A stretch of DNA of 64,000 bases from Isochrysis galbana (lineage: Eukaryota > Haptophyta > Isochrysidales > Isochrysidaceae). This document shows positions 54,078 to 64,000 of this stretch, in pieces. The stretch is from positions 2,688,234-2,752,233 of the forward strand of contig CM030932.1 of assembly GCA_018136815.1 (NCBI GenBank). Reading direction: 5' to 3'. The translations under genes were made by a program, and so were the position numbers. Each line of letters opens with the position of its first letter. Within the stretch, counting starts at the first letter, position 1. The notes under the pieces were generated by a model. That model saw nothing but the letters and a program-made list of their open reading frames with translations, ran no database searches and was not told where the DNA came from.

Positions 54078-54567
54078 GAGCGATGGAGAGAGAGAGAGGA
54101 GGGGGAGAGGCTTTAGGGTTGCGTCGAGGGAGGACCTGCAGGTGAGAGAAAAGAACGCGCGTGGTAAGAGAGAAGAACGAACGGGCAGGGGTGGGGAGAG
54201 AGAGGGCGAGGGGCGAGAGAGGGGGAGACGCGCCGCGGCGCCCCCCCCCCCCCCCTTCCACCCCCCCTTCCCCTCCCCCTCCCCTCCCCCCTCCGCGTGG
54301 AGAGAGATCTCCACCTCGCCAGAGCGATACCGCGAGGGGAGCCCCACCCAACGGCGCGTGGAGGCGAAATATCGGGGGGAGGGGCACCACGCGAGAGCGA
54401 TTTGACCGGAAGTAGGCAGGGAGGAGGGGTGCCGCCCCTTCCGCTTCAAACGCCCTCTCTTCCCATCCGAACCTGAGGGGGGAAGGCGGGAGGCAGAACC
54501 CGCGGAGCAGCAAGGCCGCCACTGAAGCAGGCGGGGTCCTTGTCCGCCGCGGGTGCACGTGGAGAGG
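54078..54567. promoter_or_regulatory. shared intergenic region of L4 and the securin-like gene
   Basis: This 490-base interval separates two divergent start codons and must hold both promoters if annotations are right. It contains a purine-rich run GAGAGAGAGAGGAGGGGG near the L4 start and a C-run at 54241-54254. No TATA box or recognisable operator is evident. Confidence 0.4.
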
Positions 54568-55551
54568 ATGCTGAACATCACGATCGCTAATGACGAGAAC
54601 GGGCCACCTCTCGCCGCCGGAGCCGGCAACAAGCCAGCCGGCTCCAAGAAGCCTGCAGGTGGCTCGCGGAAGGGGCTGGGCGGTGGCCTCGGCGGCAAGG
54701 GAGGCGATGGCTCCAAGGCGTCGGCCGAGGCCAAGCCGAGGCGTGCGCTGGGTGATATCAGTAATCGTGGCAAAGATTTCCAGGCGGCTTCGCAGAAGAC
54801 GAAGCCCGTCCCGGTCAAGGCCGTTGCGGCCAGCTCCAAGATGGACACTGCTGCCTCGAAGAAGAATGAGCTGCCCCCCATTGAGCGCTTCTTCCCCAAC
54901 GAGCAGGAGCCTCCTCTGCCTTGCTTTGACAGGTCAGGGATCTTTCCCCAAGAGTGTGTTGATGCGGTCTGCCTCGCGCAGAGCTGCTGCGGTGTGACGG
55001 GGGCGCGCACACCGGCACTCAATCCTGCATTGCTTTCGCCATCAGCCACGCCCAGCAGCCGTGCCAAGCTGGTCAGGGTGGAGCAGACACCGAAGATGCC
55101 AAAGACACTGGCCGACGCTCTGGATGAGGCCAATGGTTGGTCCGAGAGCGAACAGCTAGAGGCTGCCCTCGCGATATCCTGGAGCGATTTTGCCGGTGCC
55201 TTAGCAGCAGAACGTTCTGGTGATTTGATGTGTGAGTTTGGTCCGGAAGGCAGTCTCGATCTTGGTCCTCTGAACTTCAGCTTGGACAAGGCACTATCGA
55301 GCACTGAGGTCGAGGTCGACAGAGTAAATGATCGCGTCACCGTTAAGCCGCCCTTCGAGGTGGAAGCGGACACCATCCTGCTGCCGGAATCCCCTCTGAT
55401 GAAGATTGATGGCGATCTTCGCACCTCTAGCGCGCCAATGGCCATAAGGCCACCAGCATCAACTATGGCCCGGCGCGAGGGTACTATAGCCTCGATGAAG
55501 GTGTTTCGACACGAGGACGTGCTCAGCGATGGTGAATATTCTGATGCCTAG
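54568..55551 (+). CDS. securin-like separase inhibitor candidate
   Basis: Securins hold separase inactive until the anaphase-promoting complex ubiquitinates them at anaphase. The first ATG is at 54568, giving 327 residues without introns. Near the N-terminus lies a KEN-like DEN (residues 9-11) in NDENGPP. Residues 58-66 read RRALGDISN, a full destruction box (RxxLxxxxN). Residues 101-110 read ELPPIERFFP, matching in form and relative position the separase-contacting segment of animal securin (EIEKFFP), which follows its destruction box by about 50 residues. The first 100 residues are basic and Gly/Ala/Lys-rich, and the remainder is acidic, which is also securin-like. Securins are too divergent for proof by eye. 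Alternatives are another APC/C substrate such as a cyclin-associated or shugoshin-type protein, but no cyclin box or coiled coil is present. Confidence 0.6.
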   Translation: MLNITIANDENGPPLAAGAGNKPAGSKKPAGGSRKGLGGGLGGKGGDGSKASAEAKPRRALGDISNRGKDFQAASQKTKPVPVKAVAASSKMDTAASKKNELPPIERFFPNEQEPPLPCFDRSGIFPQECVDAVCLAQSCCGVTGARTPALNPALLSPSATPSSRAKLVRVEQTPKMPKTLADALDEANGWSESEQLEAALAISWSDFAGALAAERSGDLMCEFGPEGSLDLGPLNFSLDKALSSTEVEVDRVNDRVTVKPPFEVEADTILLPESPLMKIDGDLRTSSAPMAIRPPASTMARREGTIASMKVFRHEDVLSDGEYSDA

Positions 55552-57545
55552 ATAGTCTGTGCGATGAATGCACACCTAGAGGTGGTGCTCTTGGCGACTG
55601 CGGTGAGAGGTCAAGAACGCGTCAATCTCCATGCAACAAACCACCCGATGAATCCTGTGACCCTCCCTGAGACCCTTAACATATGCGCGGGACTCTCGCG
55701 TAAGAGGTACTGCCTTCGTGGTGTGCCGGTAGAGAACGAGAATTCAAGGAGTCGTCGCGAGAAGGAGGGAGGGAGGATAGGCTTCCGAGTTGCCCTCATG
55801 GATCTCACATAGTCGAGGATTCTTTGAGAGGATTAGCTTTGTGATGAAGAAGAGGAGGAGCCAGTGCATCCACCAGGCGTGGATAATGAAGCGGCCAGAG
55901 AGCAGTGAGAAAGATCTGTGGACACTGTGCCGTGTCTTGTAAGCTTTGGGCGACACTTGATGATGCGGATTTCTGGTGCCTGATTGATGAGCCACTTCCA
56001 CCTCCAAGCTTTCAAGGAAGACATGGGGTGATAGTGAGACGATGAGATAGAGATAGAGTGACAATGCAAAGAGATGAAAAGATGGGCTGGCCAAGGACAG
56101 GGGACAGGGGCGAATGGATCGCAGCGCTTGCGCAAAGATTTGAATTTTGAGAGAGGCTTGGCAGCAAGAGAGCTTCAAAGCATGCATCAACATCGAACAT
56201 TGGCGACAACACATTTGACATTTGTTGTGCTCATCTGCATCCGCCAAAAAAATGTTTAATATTCACGCCTCACATCTTAGGGCGATCAAACAGGGGCTTT
56301 TTAATTATTAATAAGGGTTGGGTTGCATTTTTGACCGTGGACCGTGGCGCGATGCGCAGTAAATAAAAAGCCTCCAAGGGGGACCACATGCCGTCACGAA
56401 AATCATGGTCAGGAAATGGTGCGATTCGCATCCCCTCTCCACACTCCGTCACGCGCGCTCACGCTCTACCCGTAAAGAATTTGCGGTCGCGCCCGCGGGG
56501 GGCTGTTGTGGTGTCTGGTGCTAGTGAGGTGGTGTGGTGGATTCGGTCTGTACGGCGTACGGCGCTCGGGCTCTGGGTGCGCGGCTCGGGCTGCGGCTCG
56601 CGGGCACCTCGTCTGGTGTGGCCGGTGGCCCTGGCCTCCTGGCCTTGGCTAGATAGAGGATTAGAGGGCGCTGCGACGCTGCGACTGCGACTGCACGGCG
56701 TCGGCCATATCCTGGTCGGCCGGCGCGACGGGGTGAGCGGCAGGGAGAGAGGAGGGGGCTAAAAACAAAAACACCTACTAGCGGCTAGCGGCCACCCCCA
56801 TCCCTGCCCCTGCCAAAAGGCAAGGGCTGAGGTTGGTTGTACGGGCCCACCCCTTGGCCCTTGGGGTGTCCGCGATGGCGATGGAGTGAGGGGGGCGCAA
56901 GGCCCCCGTTGACCCCCACTTTTAAAAGTAGGCTGTTTGCTGTTTGCACGAAGAACATTGATGTTGATGTTCCATGTCCATGTTCCGTCCGGCGCGGCCG
57001 GCCCTTCTGGCTTCTGGTCCTTCACGATCGTCAAGTTGTGCTTGTGCTTGTGCTTGTGTGAGCTTGTGTGCTTGTGCAGGTAGCCGAAGCCGAAGCGGCA
57101 CGTGCGATCCGCGATCCTTGACCGGCGGACGATACCGCCCCGCCTCGCTCTCGCACGTATAAGCAGTAAGCAGTAAGCAGTCCGGTTTTTAGTTTTTATG
57201 TAAAGCAAGAATGAGAAATTTGAATTTGAAATTTGCAAAACCAAAAAACCAAAACGCAAAACCAGATTATTTGTTATTTGTATTTGAAGAATGCCCCAAG
57301 ACTTCTCGAATGAGGCACCTTAAGTGCCCAGGCCGCTGAACGTCTCCATAAAAATATCTCTAGGCTAGCTCTAGCTCTAGGAGTAAAGCCAGGCATCTCA
57401 ACCCACCCTCGACTGACCCGAACACAAGGCTATCTCCTCCTGGGTGTGAATACCTCGTGAATACATGATTACGATTGAAGGGTGCTTCACTCTTCTCTCT
57501 TCCATCTCGCCTCTCCCGCGCTCGCTCGACGGCGGCCGTGCGGAG
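55552..57545. other. intergenic, no gene recognised
   Basis: The stretch contains scattered short open frames without domain support. A family C edge fragment (AATGTTTAATATTCACGCC) is at about 56250-56280. The segment 56760-57170 is GC-rich with CTTGTGCTTGTG micro-repeats at 57040-57080. 57180-57300 is A-rich. Confidence 0.5.
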
Positions 57546-58485
<940 letters not shown>

Positions 58486-58585
58486 NNNNNNNNNNNNNNN
58501 NNNNNNNNNNNNNNNNNNNNNNNNNNNNNNNNNNNNNNNNNNNNNNNNNNNNNNNNNNNNNNNNNNNNNNNNNNNNNNNNNNNNN
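58486..58585. other. assembly gap of 100 N
   Basis: Exactly 100 undetermined bases. The round number suggests a placeholder of unknown true length. It interrupts the TMEM184 gene on its left and the transposase gene on its right, so the order and distance of these two are not assured. Confidence 0.99.
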
Positions 58586-58586
58586 A

Positions 58587-59738
58587 GAGACGCTTTCGCG
58601 TTCCATGCGCATGCGCGTTGGCGCAGAGCGTCTCTCGCTGGTGCGGCTGCAGCGTGAGGTGGAGGAGGGTGGCGACGGCGACGGCGTGGAGGCGCGCGAA
58701 ATATATGCGCGCTTCGGCTTTCGCCTCGCAGACCTACCCAGGGTCATTGACGCGCTGGAGCTCCCTGCGGGGTTCAGGTTGAAGGGGCGGCACGTGATGA
58801 GCGGCGAAGAGGCCGTGCTCATCACTCATCACGCTGCGCCGCTTCAAGACCCCAGGTGCGCTGCATGCTGCACTGCACGCTGCTTGCCCTTTCACACGCA
58901 GCACGCAGAGAGAGAGAGAGCCTCCGCCCGGAGCCAGAGCTCACCACCTGCACCCGTGCCATGTACAGGTAGCATGGCGGCACTCTGCGAGGAGGTGGGT
59001 AGGAGCGAGGCTGCAATTTCGGCCGCGCACCAAGCTGTGGTAGAGCACATACACCGCACCTTCCCCCACCTCCTAGACTCCCGTGGCCTGTCGTGCTTTG
59101 CACCCCTGTTCCCACGCTTTGCTGCGGCGTTCGTCGAAGCTGGTGTTCCCCTGCACAATCTGATTGGGTTTGTGGACGGCAAGCTGTGGGCTGTAGCTCG
59201 CCCCGTGCGCGGCCAGGCACCATTTTATTCCGGGCACAAGAGGTGCCATGGTGTGAAGTTTCAGTTTCAGGGCTTAGTGTTGCCTAACGGCATTCAACCC
59301 TGGCTGTATGGGCCTGTTCACGGGTCGCGGCACGACGCCTTCGTCCTGCATTGCTCAGGTCTGCTGCGCGTCATGCGACTGCTGTGCAACGCTACAGGCC
59401 GCACGTTTCGTTTCTTTGGCGACTCCGCTTACCCGATATCCGCGTACGTATTCCGCATGTACCGTGGAGTGTTGGCACCGTGGCAGGTGCATTTCAATCA
59501 GCGCATGAGTCCGTACCGCGTGAGTGTGGAGTGGGGCTTCGGTAAGGTTTCCAACCTGTGGCCTTGGCTGGATTTCACACGCTCGCAGCAAGTGCTCCGT
59601 CGTGATGTGGGTGCATATGTGCGAGTGGCCAACATGTTGACGAACATGCACACTTGTTTGTATGGTAGGATTGTGAGCGACAAGTTTGGCGTGACACCCC
59701 CAAGTCTGGAGACCTACATGAGTGGTGGCCCTTACTAG
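58587..59738 (+). CDS. PIF/Harbinger (HARBI1-like) transposase, 5' end in gap
   Basis: DDE-type transposases of this superfamily cut and paste elements with three-base target duplications. The frame is open to the gap, and the first Met is at 58605. An intron of 117 bases (about 58856-58972) is likely, because removing it joins ITHHAAPLQDP to SMAALCEEVGRSEAAIS. The intron is in frame. The DDE_4 domain shows IGFVDGKLW (first Asp), HGSRHDAFVLH, FFGDSAYPIS (second Asp) and YRVSVEWGFGKV (Glu). The stop is at 59738. The catalytic residues and frame are intact, so the copy may be recently active or domesticated. Its terminal inverted repeats were not identified, since the left end lies in the gap. 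Confidence 0.9.
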   Translation, partial: ETLSRSMRMRVGAERLSLVRLQREVEEGGDGDGVEAREIYARFGFRLADLPRVIDALELPAGFRLKGRHVMSGEEAVLITHHAAPLQDPRCAACCTARCLPFHTQHAERERASARSQSSPPAPVPCTGSMAALCEEVGRSEAAISAAHQAVVEHIHRTFPHLLDSRGLSCFAPLFPRFAAAFVEAGVPLHNLIGFVDGKLWAVARPVRGQAPFYSGHKRCHGVKFQFQGLVLPNGIQPWLYGPVHGSRHDAFVLHCSGLLRVMRLLCNATGRTFRFFGDSAYPISAYVFRMYRGVLAPWQVHFNQRMSPYRVSVEWGFGKVSNLWPWLDFTRSQQVLRRDVGAYVRVANMLTNMHTCLYGRIVSDKFGVTPPSLETYMSGGPY

Positions 59739-60147
59739 ACAACGTGTTGAAGATTTCACACACGGTTTCGGTTGAAGGGGGGGCATATATCATGAGCGGC
59801 AATGAGGCAGCCCTTAACTCCTTAACTGCGTGGGCTCTGACATGGGGAGGTGGACAAAAGCCCTCCATCCGGCATGCCACAAAGTTAAGTTCGCAAGAAC
59901 CGCACCGTTTGGGCTTCGGTGCCACTCCCTAGGAGTGTCGTCCCCCATGAGCTTGCTTCCATGCAAACTATCAACGTGATCCGCTTAACCCACGGGGCGC
60001 CCTTGAGGGGCATCTGCTCTGCTGACGCCCTCGCATTTAACAGCCTAACCGTGACGTGTCGACATGTCGACATCTCCGCCCCTAGTTGTCTTGGTCCATC
60101 CAGTCTAAGGCTGTGAATAGGTTTGGTTGGAAGGTATCTAGATATTA

Positions 60148-60230
60148 GCGTGGAGTCAACCTGTTCGGCGTGGAGTCAACATGTCCAGCGTGGAGTCAAC
60201 TTGTTCAGTGTGGAGTCAACTCGAAGACCT
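60148..60230 (+). repeat. four tandem copies of a 20-base unit
   Basis: The unit GCGTGGAGTCAACCTGTTCG repeats four times with one to four substitutions per copy. No function is apparent. Confidence 0.9.
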
Positions 60231-60601
60231 CAAACATCTGTCTGGGGGGGGGGGGGGTTCGCACGTGGGGGCTGCGAGAGACCCCGTTCCCGTCGACAAC
60301 GGCCAATCCGAGTAGGTCTTGCAGACCTACCGCCTTTCCCTGGAACTTCGACAGGATCTATGTACGCGTAGCGCATACGCGCATACTGACTGCTCTCGGG
60401 GCTCTCACTCAGTCAGCACTCAGCAAGTATAGGACGAAGGAGTGATGGGAGTGAGGTGTGGGGTTGGAATGGAGAGCAACCTCACAGAGGCACTAGTAAG
60501 GGCAGTTTGCAATTTTTCAGTTTTGACATTTTTACTCCGAGTAGAGTGCACAAGCGGGGTGCGCGGGGTCGGTGCATGCACTGGGGGGAGGACAAATATC
60601 G

Positions 60602-60728
60602 AGGGGAGCGGGCAGTGCCCCCACCCCCCGGTATCACTCGGACACCTGGCACCTGGCCCGTCAGGCATGGCGGGATTCCGGGACGGAAAAATTATGTCCA
60701 ATTAGCTAGTGGGGTTGGCTAGGATATA
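60602..60728 (+). repeat. repeat family F copy 2
   Basis: It matches 25491-25612 closely, including CGGTATCACTCGGACACCTG, CATGGCGGGATTCCGG and CCAATTAGCTAGTGGGGTTG. The two copies differ by small indels and are in the same orientation. Confidence 0.85.
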
Positions 60729-61129
60729 ACATTGATTATTATTATAATATATGCTCATGTGTGTCTTGGACTGGTGAAATGAAAATGAAGACTAAAATTA
60801 GAATTACTAAGGTTATAATTTGGCAAAACTATAATCAATTTGATCTTTTTCTCCTGCGGCGGCGCGCGATGGCGGCCGCGGCGATGGTCGCTGGCCTCGC
60901 CAGTGGCCTCGCAAGCAAGCGGCCTGTGGCCGCTCTGGCGAGGGTCTGCGCGGTCAGGAGGCCAGCAGGTACCCTCTTTCGCCCTCAGCCCTCGGAAACA
61001 AAGAAGCCCTACGACCTGACACACGACTACCATAAACCATAAAGGAAGCACGAAACCGCCAATAGCCCGATGGCGCAGGAGGAAGGCTAGAGGAATAGAC
61101 CATTGGGGATCGCTTCACGCCGCTTGCCA

Positions 61130-61520
61130 TTGAAAGCCTCATACACCCAGCCCCCTAGGTAGAGCACGAGGGGACGAGCCGCAAGGCAGGTGGAGGGGGG
61201 ATAAGGGAAGCGGGCGTAGCTGCAAATGAATTATGCAGGGTCGCGCGTGCGGCGAGATCGTTAAGATTAAGAAGTTTTTTTTGGATACAAGAACACTAGG
61301 GACGGCCGATTGGGCACACGAACATCATGTGCTCCCACTCCACAAGCCATCGGGGATCGGTCCACGCCGCCTGCTACTGGAAACCCCACACACTGAGCCC
61401 CTAGGTAGAGCGCGAGGGGACGGGCCGTACGGCAAGTGGAAGGAGTGATAAGGGAAGCGGGCGAGGCTGCAAGGTAAGTGTGCAGGGCCGCGCGCGTGGC
61501 GAGAATATTAAAGAGTCAAC
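61130..61520 (+). repeat. two tandem family C copies
   Basis: Copies at 61130-61290 and 61385-61520 both run from TAGGTAGAGC-CGAGGGGACG to GGCGAGA followed by ATTAAG/ATTAAAG. They also share a preceding block with CATCGGGGATCG and CACGCCGC, so the duplicated unit is about 190-200 bases. Confidence 0.75.
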
Positions 61521-62129
61521 CCCCCCCCCCCCCCCCCATTCTCACAAGCCTCAGGACCAAGCGCAGTCCGATTCTAACCCCATCCCTCTCCCACCCCATC
61601 CCATGGTCTAACGACCCTCAAGGCACTTCCACTGCGCCCTCACCGCTTCTTCGGTTTCGACCCCTCCCCATCCTCCTGTGGTAGTGACATGCGGCCACCA
61701 ATGCGGCGACAGGATCTGTGAGCAGCAAACCGTATGCGGTGTGCGTGTTCCCCTCCGATTCACTCAAGCTCATGACCATTGTCTATAGTGTCGCAAAGGC
61801 GAGACACGGGTGGTCTCCTACCACATGGATTCTCCTATCCTTCACGCTTGAGGGCTGAAATTCTCCGGGACAGCCGCGCATCCTCAAGCTGCAAGTTTGG
61901 ACGACGTGCTGGCCGCATACTTTGGCGATGAAGCGAGCATGTCAACGTCGCCGCGCGTAGTGCTTCATGAAGGCTTGCACAAGCATTTGCGTAAATTGTG
62001 GCATCGAGCGAGCCTGTCAAGCGCAAGGAACGGTGTGCATGTAATTCAGCGTCGACTGGGCTTTCGTGCCACTGAGCCTCCTTTCTCTCGCTCACGATAT
62101 GGTAGAGTAGGAAGTAAGGTTCGCTATAC

Positions 62130-64000
62130 TCAAGAGCAAAGTGGGGTTCGGTCACTCGCCTGATTCGCAAGTTGTTGTGTGTAGAACTTTTGCCAAGCCG
62201 TCGCAGTTGCGACGGCTGCCGTGGCAGCTGCGGCCGAGGCAACAGGTGAGGAGGCGACGGCGGCCTGCCGAGTTTGCGCCTCGATGACGGTCTGTGGGTC
62301 GGTGGCAGGGTGGCGAATGAGATGACGAGGCCACGCGCGCAAGGCACGATGGGGTCGATCGTGTGCGACTAGCACGAGGAAATTGGGGAGACGAGGTGTG
62401 AGCAAAAGAGGTGCAAACAAACCTGGTTGGTAAAGTACGTTGTGTACGCCTGCCGCTGCTGCTGCGCCTGCGCGTGCGCCGTGATGCGAGCCTGCACCTC
62501 GTCCTGCTGCTGCTTGGCACGAGCAGCCTCATCGGTGGGCGCCGGCGGCGGCGGCATCCTCATCCACGCGTGCAACGGTGGCCCTGGCGGGCCGAGCAAG
62601 GGCGGCGGCGCGCCGATCACTGCACCCGGCCGCAGGTGGAGCTTGCCCTCCACCTCGACAATATCGTTGGTTGCTCGCAAGGCGCTGATGACGCGCTGCG
62701 CAAAGTCAGGAGTCACCTGCATCACCACGAGCGCAGCATGATGTGGGATTAGAATGCTCACACGCTGAGGGGTGCGCTCGGCAAACACGATTGGCCAGCA
62801 CTGCTACCACTCCTAGCAGTTGCCCCCACGCAAAGTGCATCCGCGCGCACGTCGTGCCCCGAGACGAGCGCTGCCGTGAGACCTTCCTCGTCGTTGCCAA
62901 GGTTGTCGAGATAACGTAGGGCGTCGCTGCGCAGTTGCAGCCAGCCTGCACGCGTAAGGGCAAGGGGTAGGGAGGGGGAGCGGATCGGAACTGGGTGCCG
63001 TGATAAGGCCCTAACTGCTACAGCTTGGGATGCCCCGTGAAACGGCATCACCCCTCTCTCTGCTGCTGATGCGCGCGAATTTTCGCAGCGGCACCGCCCG
63101 CGTCGTCAGACGACGTCAACAGCGGGCAGATGGTAGGGGAGGGCTAAACTCACGGTAGTCGAGTAAAAGGCCGGCAGCAGGAGAGCCGGCTGCCGGCGGG
63201 TTTTGCACACGCGGCACTGCGCGCAGCTTGGTCTGCAGTGCAGCAGCACGAGCGTTGGCGGCTATGGCCTCAGCCTGGCTAGCGGAAGTCCGGCAATGCC
63301 TGTCCCAGTCCGGACACTGCGACGCGAGGACCTGGCACACCGCACACCAGCACTGATCGCAGTACTGGCGCGCCTCGGCGTCAGTCGAGTCATCGTCAAG
63401 CAAGAATTCAGTGCAGTCGTACCGCGCGTGCGCAAGGGTGATGCGTTCGCGCTTGCTGCCCACTATGAAGCAATCCTCGTCTAAACCTGCCACCAAGTCG
63501 CTACTGTAACAGGGGCCACCGAAACTGTCGCCGCACAGGTCCCCGTTGAGCGAGCTCCTACTCGGCATCTCTGGGGGCTGAGCGGCGGAGGTCTGCGGGG
63601 ACGAGCCCAGCCAGTCTGCAGCCACGTCGGCCACACGCAGCCGGTCGTCTTGGCTATCGCCACAGTCCAGCACGGCCGCTGGCGCGGCTGATGCCGGACT
63701 AGCTAATGAGATGGTCGCCGGCGTGCAGGCGGGAGCCACCGGTGCACGTGCGGGCGGCGCGGTGGGCGGCGAAGCGCTCGGCGCAGCAACGCTCGGTGCA
63801 GCACACGGCGGTGGCGCGCTCTGAGTGGCCGCCGGCGGTGGTACGGGCTTTGGCGCCGAGGCGGCGGGCGCTGGTGTTGGAGCCGGAGTCTTGGCAGGCA
63901 CGACAGCGACTGCCGCCGCCGCTGGCGGCGGCCGCGCCACCGGCGCCTCGACCGGCCGTACAGCGCGCTGCTTGTACACTCCGCCCGAGACAACTTCCAT
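62130..64000 (-). CDS. unrecognised protein with Cys-rich motif, possibly partial
   Basis: Coding blocks on the reverse strand are 63116-64000, about 62860-62960, about 62420-62715 and 62130 to about 62265, ending TPLCS at 62130. A Met codon lies exactly at the window edge, but the true start may be further upstream. The first 110 residues are Ala/Pro-rich. Then follows DCTEFLLDDDSTDAEARQYC leading into CDQCWCAVCQVLASQCPDWD and RHC. This spacing of Cys and His looks like a small zinc-binding module found in assorted uncharacterised eukaryotic proteins. Later blocks contain RYLDNLGNDEEGLTAALVSG and VTPDFAQRVISALRATNDIV. The C-terminus is Gln/Ala-rich with two similar ends (YTTYFTNQ and FYTQQLANQ). 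A nuclear role is possible but not shown, and exon borders are tentative. Confidence 0.55.

Larger units (their letters stand above)
59739..62129. other. intergenic, repeats
   Basis: Directly after the transposase, 59764-59812 resembles part of its first exon. A 20-base tandem repeat is at 60148-60230. Family F copy 2 lies at 60602-60728 and family C copies at 60980-61290 and 61385-61520, the latter ending beside a C-run at about 61510-61527. From 61530 to 62129 no gene is recognised. Confidence 0.5.

Noticed and set aside
56388..56762. Forward open frame rich in Arg, Gly and Ala
   Set aside because: GC-driven composition, no homology recognised and no neighbouring exons.
58586..58782. Sequence right of the gap as the end of the TMEM184 gene
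   Set aside because: The frame after the gap continues directly into the Harbinger transposase and lacks membrane helices.

Overview
This is a window of eukaryotic nuclear DNA, almost certainly from a unicellular alga with a secondary plastid. Genes have spliceosomal introns of roughly 40 to 300 bases. All recognised genes are eukaryotic families: P5A-ATPase, DOP1, ARF, Mpv17, FEX, TMEM184 and a PIF/Harbinger transposase. A nuclear gene encodes a plastid-type ribosomal protein L4 behind an ER-signal-like leader, the pattern expected for a plastid with extra membranes. GC content is high and intergenic DNA is dense with repeats and long G/C runs. A haptophyte or similar alga would fit, but the lineage cannot be fixed from this window. 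A run of 100 N at 58486-58585 is an assembly gap.

Layout. 1-4553 (+) is the 3' part of a P5A-type ATPase (ATP13A1/Spf1). 4554-8219 is repeat DNA. 8220-18142 (-) is a complete DOP1 (Dopey) homologue with one giant exon. 18143-20556 holds repeats, including a MITE-like element. 20557-21099 (+) is a divergent ARF GTPase. 21100-23802 is repeat DNA with a 400-base inverted repeat. 23803-24957 (-) is an Mpv17/PMP22 protein in four exons. 25880-28328 (-) is a multi-exon helical-repeat protein of unknown function. 28803-30345 is a repeat interrupted by a 1.1 kb hAT-like element. 30773-31676 (-) is a J-domain protein. 33658-36153 (-) is a long membrane-anchored protein. 36154-40764 holds minisatellites and a non-autonomous LTR retrotransposon. 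40765-41723 (+) is MsrA. 43474-45246 (-) is a FEX fluoride channel. 47704-49293 (+) is an EF-hand-like protein with a Pro/Gln-rich tail. 49294-52922 is repeats. 52923-54077 (-) and 54568-55551 (+) are a divergent pair: plastid L4 and a probable securin. 57546 to the gap (+) is a TMEM184-family protein. 58587-59738 (+) is a Harbinger transposase. 62130-64000 (-) is an unrecognised protein with a Cys-rich motif.

The genes are mostly unrelated housekeeping functions: membrane protein quality control and trafficking (P5A-ATPase, DOP1, ARF, TMEM184), organelle proteins (Mpv17, J protein, L4, MsrA), ion detoxification (FEX) and the cell cycle (securin-like). No operon-like or defence-island organisation is visible. 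The most novel items are the securin candidate, the nuclear plastid L4, the nested hAT-like insertion with its empty site elsewhere in the window, the intact non-autonomous LTR element, and a strong bias for exons that follow an intron to begin with GT.
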